From NCBI RefSeq assembly GCF_963678635.1, contig NC_087062.1, positions 38,156,518 to 38,220,517 on the forward strand: a stretch of DNA of 64,000 nucleotides. Reading direction: 5' to 3'. Of the stretch, positions 22,019 to 34,000 are shown piece by piece. The stretch comes from Symsagittifera roscoffensis. Lineage: Eukaryota > Xenacoelomorpha > Acoela > Convolutidae. The translations under genes and the position numbers were made by a program. The notes under the pieces are model-generated. The model did no database searches, was not told where the DNA came from, and saw only the letters and a list, made by a program, of their open reading frames with translations. Every line of letters starts with the position of its first letter. The stretch's first letter is position 1.

Positions 22019-25000
22019 ATGGAAACAAGTATACTTTTTATCAGGTTTGTTTCAGATTGGGGTGTAAAGGTGGCGAACTTAGACACTTCGGACACTGGTT
22101 TCTCCTCAGATGAGGATGAATCTAGTGGCGAAAGAGGATGTGCGGTGGGAGGAGCGGAAAATGCCGTCGATAAGTTTTCAGTGCGGCCTAAAATTAACAA
22201 CATATATGAACAGGTTCGAAACAATCTTCCGGCTATCGAAGACAACTTATCGGTGAGTTATTTTTTTTGTTTGTGTCTGGAATAGGCTACTCATGTTGGC
22301 TACTTCAAAAAAATTGAACACTTAAAACAAAACTACTGGACAAAAATTATCAATTTTTTGTTTTAACATCTGCTGTCTTGCTTTAGTTCTGAGAATAAAT
22401 GAGTTGTTATATCATTTCAGGAGGATGATTCGGACAGCGAGATTAAAATATTCACTCGGAATCTGCCTAGTTTGGGGCCTAAAGTGTATACAGACTTCGT
22501 GGATGATCCGGAAGAACTGAAAGGTCTTATCGACCACAGCAAGAGCAGAAGTATACGGAGTATTAATCAAGCGGCAACATCTTCTTCTCAGACGTCTACT
22601 GTAACTAAGAATGGCGACGGTGATCATACTCCTGCAGCGAAGTTCGAGTCGAAAGTCAATGCCGCTCTGCAGTCTAAGGCGGCTGACAAGAAAAATGCTA
22701 AAACAAAGAAATTGGAAGATTTCGAACAGGAAGCTGACAGAATGGGTTAGAAGTGTTGAAGGGGGATTGTTCACTTCGTTTACTGGATTGTTTACTTCTT
22801 CTATTGTTCACTAGGGAGATTTTTAATCCGTGTATTTTGGGGCGAGATTATTCACATAGCCTAATTTTATTTGACGAAGGAATTGTATATTTTCGCTAAA
22901 AGTATTTTCAATCAAACACCTTTTGGAAAGTAATTCCCCGGAAAGCTATTTGTTTGAAAATTTAATTGCTAGCTCAAAAAGAAGCTATCTTATAATTTGT
23001 TGACATCGACGTCAAGTGATGCTGCTTAGCTGAATAATGGCTAACAGATGATTTGTTTTAGTGCGAGAGGTGTTTGCGTCTGATGACGCTTCTGCAGATT
23101 TTGCATACGTTCAACCCATAATGTTGTCAACTCATGGACTCACCCAGAATTCATTTGACACCTTTCTTGGTCGAGTTTCTCCTGATATGAGGGAAGTTGT
23201 TTCACCAGAGAATTCCAGTCGATTGGATTACACAGACTCAAACATATTCAGACCAGTTCAAAATGGAACGGGTTCCGGTGACAGACAGCAGACAATTGGT
23301 GCACCAAAACGAAGTTTGATGCCATCCTACGATCCAGATAGTAAGTTACAATACTAGAAGTTTTGGTTCATGATCAGGCAGATCCAAATTTCAAAAGAAA
23401 CACGAGTTTTTTATTAAATAATTATACTTGTTATGTAAGGTGATTTCCTGTTCCTTTGAAATTCCGTTGTTGATTTATCGCACAAGATAGGAAGCTCCGC
23501 GCTGCCTTTCTTTATCAGAATGGGCTCGTTATTTCTATTTATACCAAAATATGAAGAGCTTTTTGCATGTAGTGACGGTCGGGTCTTATTAGCGATAGTT
23601 TCGATGACTCTTTTAAGCAAAGCTGCGGAACTGATCATTATTGTTTTTTTTTATAACAAAAATCAATAAATCATCTGAAAAATTGATGCAAAAAATCACT
23701 GTGTGGTTGTATTTGAACAAATTTATCTCTTAAATAGCTACACAGGTTTTGTATGCTGTCCTTGAGAAACTTACGTTAGAGTTAAAACCGTTTTCTGGGT
23801 TTGTTAATACGTTTTGTCGCATAGATTTGCATCGCACACAAGCGATTCTACAACTGTTTCTGTAATAGTGTTTTCTTAATTTATTTTCCGTGTTTCAGCT
23901 GCCAATGATATGCTTATGGACAAACTCTCTAAACTAGCGTTTCGACAACAGGAAAAACTCGAGTAAGATTTTGAATAACAATTATTGTTGCCGTGCAAGG
24001 TGCACAGAAAGATTCGACCACACTTACTTTGCACAAATGAGCTTATTTTCAGACACAAAAAAAAGATTAATAATAATTCAAACCCATTGGTTAATTTATA
24101 CAAGATAATATCTATGATATATCTATTAACTATTATATATTTAAATGCGGGCTTCACTATTTCGCCATGTTTAAGTTTTTTCAACGTATTCTTTTTGCAT
24201 GTTTAAAAAAAGAATTTTTGCACCTTTAAGCTAAATCGTATATTGCAATGGTTAAGATCTTTTTTTTTTCCATTTTCCAGTTTAAATTCAGTGTTTATTT
24301 CATCAAGTTTGAAATTAGCAATCCAATAGTGAGATTTTTTCAGGATTTTCCCAGGTTTTGCGAATCTGGCCTCCATATATGAACAAGCAAATCCTTTCAG
24401 TTTACGAGATACGGCAATTTTCGAGATTTTTCAAAAATTTCTAGAAAGTTTAATTTTAAAAAATTTCTTAATTTTTGAAATTCTCTCCCTGTAGTTGGGT
24501 GCTGTCAGGATACTCTCAGGGGTTGCGAATCTTGCCTCCAAAGTTTAACTTCTCAAATCCTTGCAGTTTTCGAGATGATGTTTTTTATGATTTAAAAAAA
24601 TAAATTTAAGTTTTTTTTTTGAAAAAAAAAATCATTAGAACGGTCTTATCTCGAAAACTACAAGGATTTGAGAAGTTGAAATTTGGAGGCAAGCGTCGCA
24701 ACCCCTGATAGTATCCTGACAGCACCCAGCTACAGGCTAAGATTTTAAAAAATTCAGAAATTTTTTAAATTTAAATATTCTAGACCTTTTGAAAAATCTC
24801 AAAAATTGCCGTATGTCCTAAACTAAAAGGATTTGCTTATTCACATATGGAGTCGAGAATCGCAAAACCTGGAAAAACCGTGACAACATCTCACTATTGG
24901 ATTGCTAATTCCAAATTTGATGAAATAAACACTGAACTTAAACTGGAAAATGGAAAAAAAAAAGATCTTAACCATTGCAATATACGATTTAGCTTAAACG

Positions 25001-28000
25001 TGCATGAAATCTTTTGTTAAACAAGCAAATCGAATACGTTGAAAAAATTTAAACATGGCGAGATAGTGAAGCCAGATAAATAATAGATGACGTTTTTTAT
25101 GGTTTTTTCAAAAATTTTCAAAAAAAAACAGGTTTAACAAAAATTTTGTGAAGATCTCAATCATGTTGTTCGAAACTGTGATAGTACTATCAGGGGTTGC
25201 GGATCTTGCCTCCAAATCTGAGTGCTCAAATCTTGTTTGTTTTCCAAATATGACACTTCTTTGTCATTTTTTCAAAAAAAAGTCCGAAAGCCTAAATTAA
25301 ACCTCTTTTCAAAATCTGAAATTGCTAACCTGTAGATGGGGGCTGTCGCGGTAATCTCAGGGGTGGCGAATTCGGCTTCCAATTAAGAATGCTCAATTTT
25401 TTTCAGCTCACGAGATACGATGATTTTTGTGGTTTTTCAGAAATTTTCAGAAAACTCAAATTACGAAACAGTTCACAAAAGTGAAATTCTCAACCCTGTA
25501 GTTGTGTGCCGCCAGAGTACTGTCAAGGATTTCGTGTATTGCCTTCAAATAATACTGCTCAAATATTGGTAGTTTTCGAGGTGTGACCTTTCTTTTGGCT
25601 TTCAAAAAATATCTTTTTTTTATAGAAAATTCAAGTTTGAAGTTTCTCAAAATTTGAACTTCTTAACGTTGTAGTTGGCTATTGTAAGAGTTCTCTCAGG
25701 AGTTTCAAATCTTGCGTTCAACTGAGGCTGCTCAATTGCTTTTAGTTCTAAGATTGCCGTTTCTTGGTTCATTTTAAATTTTTTCAAAGAACTTCACAAA
25801 ATTTGACCAAATTTAATGGTTTTTCAAAAATTGTATTAATAAATTTGAATAAAAAACTTTGCAATAATTGTAATTACGAGCCCTGTAATTTGATGCTGTC
25901 AGAGTACACTCAATGGACGCAGATCTAATTTCCAATAAATGCGGTTTTTATGAGTAATTATTTTCAGAGAGTTATTTTCAGATGGAGAAAAAATATTAAC
26001 TATAATTCAAACCAATTGGTTAAATTATACCAGATACTAGTTATAGGATTGCGAGTTTTGGCTGAAAGGTTGACCTCTCAACTCCTTGTAGTTTTCGAGA
26101 TATCGCAATTTTTGATTGAAACGAAAAATTGATACTTTGAAATTTACAAAAAAAAAATTGTTCCAAAGTTTGAAATTAGTAACCATTTAGTTAACTGCTG
26201 TTAAACAATTGCACTGAGGTTTCGAATCTTAGCTGAAAATATGACTTCTTAAATCTTGGTAGTTTTCGAGATATCGCACTTTTTATGATTTTATCGAAAA
26301 ACTCTTGATACTTAGAAATTTAATTTTGAGTTTTTTTAAGTTTGTGATACTTTTACCTATTTGGTTAAAGGCTGTTAGACAATTGAACTAGGCTAACGAA
26401 TCTAAGCTGAAAATATGATCTCTCAAATCCTGATAGTTTTCGAGATATCGCAATTTTTATGATTTCATCGAAAAACTCTTGATAGTTAGAAATTTAATTT
26501 TGAGTTTTTTTTAAGTTTGTGAAACTTTTACCTATTTGATTAAAAGCTGTTAGACAATTGAACTAGGCTAAAGAATCTGGGCTGAAAATATGACTTCTCA
26601 AATCCTGATAGTTTTCGAGATATCGCAATTTTTATGATTTCATCGAAAAACTCTTGATACTTAGAAATTTACTTTGAGTTTTTTTAAGTTTGTGAAATTT
26701 CTACCTATTTGGTTAAAGGATGTTAGACAATTGCACTAGGCTAAAGAATCTAGGCTGAAAATATGACTTCTCAAATCCTGATAGTTTTCGAGATATCGCG
26801 CTTTTTATGATTTTATCGAGAAATTGATACTTAGTAATTTAATTTGAGTTTCTTTCAAAATTTTGTGAAATTTTTACCTATATGGTTAATTGCTGTTAGA
26901 CAATTGCACTAGGCCAACGAATCTAGGCTGATAATATGATGTCTCAAATCCTTGTAGTTTTCGAGATATCGCGTTTTTTATGATTTTTTTCGAAAAATTC
27001 GTGATACTTTGAAATTTACAAAAAAAAAATTTTCAAAAGCTTGGAAGTTTTTCACCTATTTGATTAAATGCTGTTAGACAATTGCACTAGGCCTACAAGT
27101 CTATGCTAAAAAAAATAATTTATAATTTTTCTAAAAATTGATGCTTAAGATTTAAAAAAAATTCTTCTTTTGAAATTTTTACCCATTTGGTATAATACTG
27201 TTAGACAATTGCACTAGGCTTGCAAATCAGGGCTAAGAATTTGAAACTCAAATCCTTGTAGTATTCGATAAAAAATTACTAATAACGATAAAAAGTTTTA
27301 ATAACTAATAATAAAAAATATATCTTGAAGTTTTTTTTCATTGATATGCTTAATGGGTAGACTCTAAGTGGGCAATCTCGATGCCCTTTGTCTATCCACT
27401 CCAAAGTCTGGTGCTCATAATGTTGGCATAATTGTTCCATTTCTAGTAAATGTATATTTGTTATATGCTGATGTTGTTTGTTGTAACTTATGGAGAAATA
27501 AAATCTTCTATAAGCTTGGTGTAGGCGCTTATAGAAGCCTAAAGACCTTTCTATTGAATTAAATTAACTTGAAGAAGAATACTTACAAAACTATTTACAA
27601 TAGAAAACGAGGATAGCCGGTTGCTGTGCAAGTAGCACAGAATGTTCCGACCATATTGTTAACAACATGCATTAACTTTTTAAATAAATATTGTTTTTTT
27701 TTGCGTGCTGCGATGAAAGATCTGAATAAAACTTGAAGTTTTAGAATATTCGACAGCCACAGTAATATAGGCAAATCGGATAATGGTTTTTGAAAAATGA
27801 AAAGTAAAAACTGAAATTGAACAAAAAATCTATTTTTTTTTGCAGAAATTGCTGATGTAGTTTTTTAATTGCAAAAAAGGCGTAAAAATTCCAAAAATGT
27901 TTTTGGCTTATCCTTTTATAATAAGGCTGCTCTCTTGCTTAAACTGATCGAAATTAGACTCAATTTCATCAATTTCTTCTAACCAGTTTCTGTGGTTAAA

Positions 28001-31000
28001 TGAAGTTTTCGAATTTTTTTTTTATTTCGTTCAAATCACGACTGAAAGGGCTTTAAAATGATAAATCACTCGAACCATTCTCATGATTACAATTGCAAAC
28101 TTTAGTGAGCGTTAGTGTTATACTATGAATTTTTTCTAACCTAAGTAGCCAATATTGGTGCCACTTCTGGTGGCACCTAACGGCTTTTTGATAGAATGTG
28201 CTTTGACAATCGATTAGTAATAAGTTAACAAATTGATTATACTGGCGAACTTTAGTGAGCGTTATTGTTATACTACGATTTTTTTTCTAACCTAAGTCGT
28301 CAATATTGGTACCACTTTTGGGGCAACTTTACGGCTCTTTGATAGCATGTGCTTTGACTTTCGAATAGTAGTAAGTTAACGGAGTTGATTTTTTTTTCCA
28401 AAATAACAATGATTTTTTTGAACAAAACAACAATAATAGAAACTCGATTTCAGAATTTTTCTGTCTCAATAAATCTCGCAGGTTTCTGAAATGCTTTATT
28501 AATACATAATGTGGCTTTATGCTTTCCAATTTATTGTAGGCAAAGTTAGTGTGGATGCCTTCAGTTTGTCATATTCCAAATTGTTGCTTGCAAAAATGTG
28601 TCTTTAACATATGTAGTTCTTTATATGCGACTAGTGTTTGCCGATTGTTAAGCGTTCGTGATCGAGAGGGGAGGGCGTGAGACGCCAATTCTCGGTGTCG
28701 CTTGAAAATGTGTAGAAAATTTTACTAATTCGGGGCTTATTTCTTTTTTTTTTTCGGATTTCAATTTATACAGCTGCGTTTTTGTGCTGTTCTCGTTAGT
28801 ATTTGCGAAGCAGCTTCGCTTCTGTTATTTGTGGCACCTGATTTTGCTAGAAAATAAAGAAAAAGAAAAACTGAAACACCCGATAAAAAAGTGCCTCCCC
28901 ATTTTTCAATTGGTCGGAACAATAAATTGTTTTTCCTTTAAATGCGTTTTTGGACGCAATTTCATTCTCCACCAAAAGTAATGAATTTCGTCTTAAAATA
29001 AAGTTTCATACCGATAATAATAAATTTTTTGAAATTGCTAACTTTTAATCAAATAAAGGGTGTGGGCTTTTAAAAGTATACAAATCAATCTCATCTTTTG
29101 TTTATATGTGTCAAACCTAAATTTGTGATTTATAAACACTCAACGAAATAGTTCCTTTTGACAAACACTATATTAACCAATTGTAATTGAGGCAAAAAAG
29201 CGAACGTAAGAAATAATTATTATTTCTCAATTTTGATTGGTTAATATAGTTATTATATACTTACGACGAGCAGGTATACGTGTTTGTCTACTTGCAGACC
29301 GCACTCTTTTATTTCTAGAGTAAGTTCACAATAAAAACTTGGCTATTTTTAGGAAAGCTGCTGCTGATCGCCAAGAAAACATAATCAAGTCAGTCGGAAT
29401 CCAATCCAAACCTGCCATTGTTAAAAACACGAAACAAGTGGAGCCAAATAGTGCAACTCGAATGATAAGCGCGCTGACATCCACCGACTCTGAACTTGAG
29501 TCTTTAATCAGAGGACCTTCTAAAGTCGAAACTGCCACCGGATCGACGTCACCTATTACTTTCGACACTTCTGCGAAGTTTAAATCAACAGGTTGACCAA
29601 TAAGTTTCGAAGCTTGATAGTAGCTCAACCATTATGAAGGTGGTGAACTTGTTTTCTATCGAGTTGTGCAAATAATTAACTCCGTTTTGATTGATAGTTC
29701 AGTTTAACAGCTGTCTTGGAAAGGATTCGTGTCGTTTGAACTTGTTTTTGATTTTCGTTGTTGTTTTAGGAATTAGCACAAGCAATAACCAATCTGGAAC
29801 TGAACGTGTGGTTCACTTTGCCGGATCCAATTACGCTCGTCATTCGGCACAGGTAATTAAATTTGATCCGAATACGTGCAAAGTGTCAAAATCATTATAA
29901 CCAATTTACCTTTTTCTGGGCGTTTCCGCTACTAGTACTGCTTATATGCATGTGAACATGATTGGTATGAAATTGTTGATGCAGATAATGGCGGATCCGT
30001 CTCTTCTGAATACCCAATCAGATTCGAGTGATTCTGAAGAAGATTCCGACAGGTTTGTCTCCACTTCTCGACTGTGGCATGAGGAACGTCGAATGGTGAA
30101 ACAGCAGATCAACAAAAACCAGATCGAATCTAACCAGAAGTCGAACAACAGGGCGCTCAGGTTTGTTGGCTGCTCTACCTTATAGTTTTGAATGAAATCG
30201 TTCAAATATGAATAGCTGCTGTCTAGTAATAAAACTAGAATGTAGTGTGGAATATATTAGTATGACAGAAATCTGAAGGAAAGTTGTAAGTCTGCTGAAA
30301 TTGTGTGCCTTGCGAGTTTTACGTTTATCAAAAACGAAGGTCAAATAAATGGTTTTAGCAGCATTGTCAACAAGTCGACAACGGTCGAGCTCGACTTAGC
30401 TGACCAGAAGTGGGGAAAGTCGAAAAATGAAAAAAATGACATTGAGAAACTTGATCTGATTGAGTCATGGGCGTGGCCTAAAGAGGACGCTTGGCTCTTG
30501 GAGAAAGACGACCAACAAGATGAAGTGACGAATAAGGAAAGTGCGATTAGTGTGTCATCTTTCAGGACGGATTCGATTCCTGACGAATACGCGGATGAAG
30601 ATGAATTTATGGATTCAGAGGAGAGCAGCTTTCTCAAGAGCTCAATGGACGAAAATTTCGGAACTTTCCGTCCACGTGAACTGAACAAAAATGAATCGCA
30701 GGATGACGTAACGAGAGATGATGCAATACAGGTAGAGGTGGTTGATTACGAAGAGATGATTATTCAACGTAAAAAAGAAAGGGTTAGATTGGAAGCGATA
30801 AGGGAATCAAGGCTGCGATTGAAAGAGCAGTTGAATAGTATATACAAGCACGACTGTCAACAGAAGGAGCAGTTTCCAGCATACAATACAGAGCCGGTCT
30901 ATGATATCGTAAGTTCAATTTACATACTACGTGGTTAACAAATGGTACAACTGATAAATGGTACAACTGATTTATGCAGTAGTGTGTGGTCGCAACTTAA

Positions 31001-34000
31001 CATTGTATAGGGTTAATGTATATTTTTGCAGAGTGATAAAAACTTGGGAATTGAATTATTAGATGAATGCACTTTGCTCTGTTTATGTTTTAGGATGAAA
31101 GCTACTCGGACGCAATTGCCCCGCTACCCGAAAATTCAGAATTCAAATACGAAGACCTCTTATTGCTTACAATTAAAATGAACAAACCCAACGGCATCAA
31201 TATCGAATCCATCTCAGAGTTACATTCGCATCAAAAAGATGAACCCAATAACTCAATGCAGAGCATTGGTTGTTTCTGTGCGGTACTCACTTGGCTTTTG
31301 TCATTGGCCAAAAGTACAAAAGACATTTACACGAGCTACCAGAAAGTTAGAAGCTCCAGCACAGATTCGGATTTCTACGTGCCTTTCTCGACAGTTTCAA
31401 TGCAACAAACAGTGTTGCAGTCTGAATTGATTGTGCATGTTGCGATTTGTCCAGCGTACCCTATTTCGTTTCTGCGTGATCACTTTCTGAAGACGAAGAA
31501 AAAACCGAAGGCTGGCCAGGGTTCAAACAAGAACATTTTCTACCAAATAGTGTCCAAGTTTCTGAGTAGCGTTAAATTGCAAGATGTAATTGATTGGGAT
31601 ACGGATTTAATCGCTAGTAGAGTGCTTGAGAATCATGTTTACAAACCGAGAATTTCAGACTGTTTACTATCATCAATCATTTCGATATCTGGGGACAAAA
31701 AGCAATCAATTCATCTGTTCGACTCATTACCTGGGTTTTTCTGGCACACTATAAATACTCCTGAATGTCTATTGAAAATTTCGGATTTTGATGTATATTT
31801 GACGGAGTTCGATTCTGAAAGTGCCTCATATTCAACTGAAAATGCTGTCTGTTTAGTCGACGAAGAAATTTACGGAGACAGAATTAAAATGTACCATCTG
31901 CTGATGAAGCTGCTGCATATGCAGCTTGACCTATCAGGCTTAAGGCTTCTTCACCCAACAGTTGACCAGTTAGAAAATTCAGTCCATTACCACCAGTTCA
32001 AAGACTTCTCAAAGTATGGTACAGACAAGAATACCCAAGTTTCAGTTTTGGCGCTGGCTTTGAGAGGACACAATGCGTTCAACAAGTGGAATTGTGTGGT
32101 TGGTCATTTGAACCCAGTGCTCGCTAAAATCACTGAACCAAATAGTTTGACAGCAATGTTTGGTAGCGATTCGAGTTGCTACATTTACGTTCCAAGAAAT
32201 CATTCACGCCAGGAGTTTGTGAAGTATTTTGGAACAAGACTTGACGTTTCTAGTTCAGTAAACACGAAAGAATGTAGGTTTTACTCCAAATTAAATACGT
32301 CTTCTGATGTCAAAGTTGAAAAGCCGAAAAGTCATAAAGATATGACGGAAAGTTCCTCAGATGACGTAATTGCATCACCTCCGAGCATGCTTTGTGCTGT
32401 CATTCACTCATACATCATTCTCATCATTTCGCCATTAGTGCCTTTCCAGATCTCAGGTTATATATTATCCGTATGCCAAGAATATGGATTCGAATTTCGT
32501 GGCCTCAGAAGAAGCTTTATGGACCATAAAACGAGTCATGTAATGGGTATTCCAAATAGTTCTTTCGGCTGTTTCTTCCAAAACGACAAGCCAGAACCTG
32601 CTACTTGTATAAGACTAAGCGGAGAGAATGCATCATCACATTGCTGGATGCTCATAAACAACATTTATAACCAACTGTGGGGTCGCTTGTCATGGAGAAT
32701 TGACCCCGAGTTTAAAAACAAATTGTTCTTTTGTGTCAACGAAACTGCAGCAGTAATCCAATGCTTAGGAGGGGATTTTGAGTCTTCTCCGAATCATTTG
32801 TCAACCGGATCACTGCCACGCTACATCGATGATTACGAAACTGACATCTACACTGAGTCTCTCTGTGTTGTGTGTTTTGTCGGAAAAGCCGAACTTAGAT
32901 CAATAGGATTCGAGCTGGGAAAACTGTCAAATCTCGTCTATGAAAGTCGCTTTTCGCCACAATACGATGCTCCAAGATCTACCACTTTCTCCTGCGAAGA
33001 AATGGAGATATTGGGAATTAAATACAGAACAAAACTGACTAAGTCGCAATCAAGAGAGCTGACGGTTTTTGAAGTCGGGGATCCAAGTTACTCGGCTAGT
33101 TTGGAGTTCTTGTCGAACAACCCATGTGTGACTGTTTGTGTGCGAGGTTTGAACGTGTTTGAAAAAGTGAAAAAGGTATTCAGTATCGACAGCAAAGGTG
33201 TAGCGGCTGTGCTTCCGAGTCACGCGTTCAAGAACCTAACTCGCTTTATGAGTTACAACACAAAAGAGACTTATAAACTGATGAAGTTGTTCTTCGATGA
33301 CTCTGAACTGTTTTCGGACGATGCTATGAGAACTACTTTGTCGCATAAACCATGTGGAGTGGAAACGAGAGCAGTAAAACTAGCAAAGTTGGGACAATTG
33401 GACAGCCAAGGAAGAGGAAAGCAAGCCAAACAAGACCTGAAAGGATCGGTGCTAACTGTGAAAGTGGAATCAATTTACTCAACAATTCTTGCAGGTGTGT
33501 TGTTGAAATTTTATTACGTCGATTTCTCACCCAAATATGGCGGCATTTCGGTTTTAGTGAGAAAACATTGAATTTGATTTTCTGCTCTGAATTGATTATG
33601 TTATGAGAGTTGTAATAATAAACATTTTTTTATAGGCCCTTCGATTGTTCCAACATGTTTTCTCGTGAAACCTGACGCGTGCTTCCGATTCTTGCCTTTT
33701 GTGTTGAGAACCATCTATAAGGAGAAGTTTTCTGTTTTGGGAACGGAACTCCTGGAGTTGGGTGACGAGCACATCAAATTCCTCAAATCACAGGTAGTTT
33801 TTTCAGTTTGATCATTCAAGATTCGTTTGAATTGAAGTTGTTAGTGATCGAAGATTTTGTTTCACGTACCTTCCAGCACTTTTTTCTAATAATTGGACCA
33901 AATACGTTGCTTAACTCGTTTTTTTTTGCCGTAAGGTTGAGACCGTTGTCGATCTAAAATACAAAAAAATAAGTTTGTTCAAATATGGTGATCAGATAAT

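Noticed and set aside
24130-27290. CRISPR-like array
   Set aside because: Eukaryotic context, 173-bp units without unique spacers; it is a satellite.
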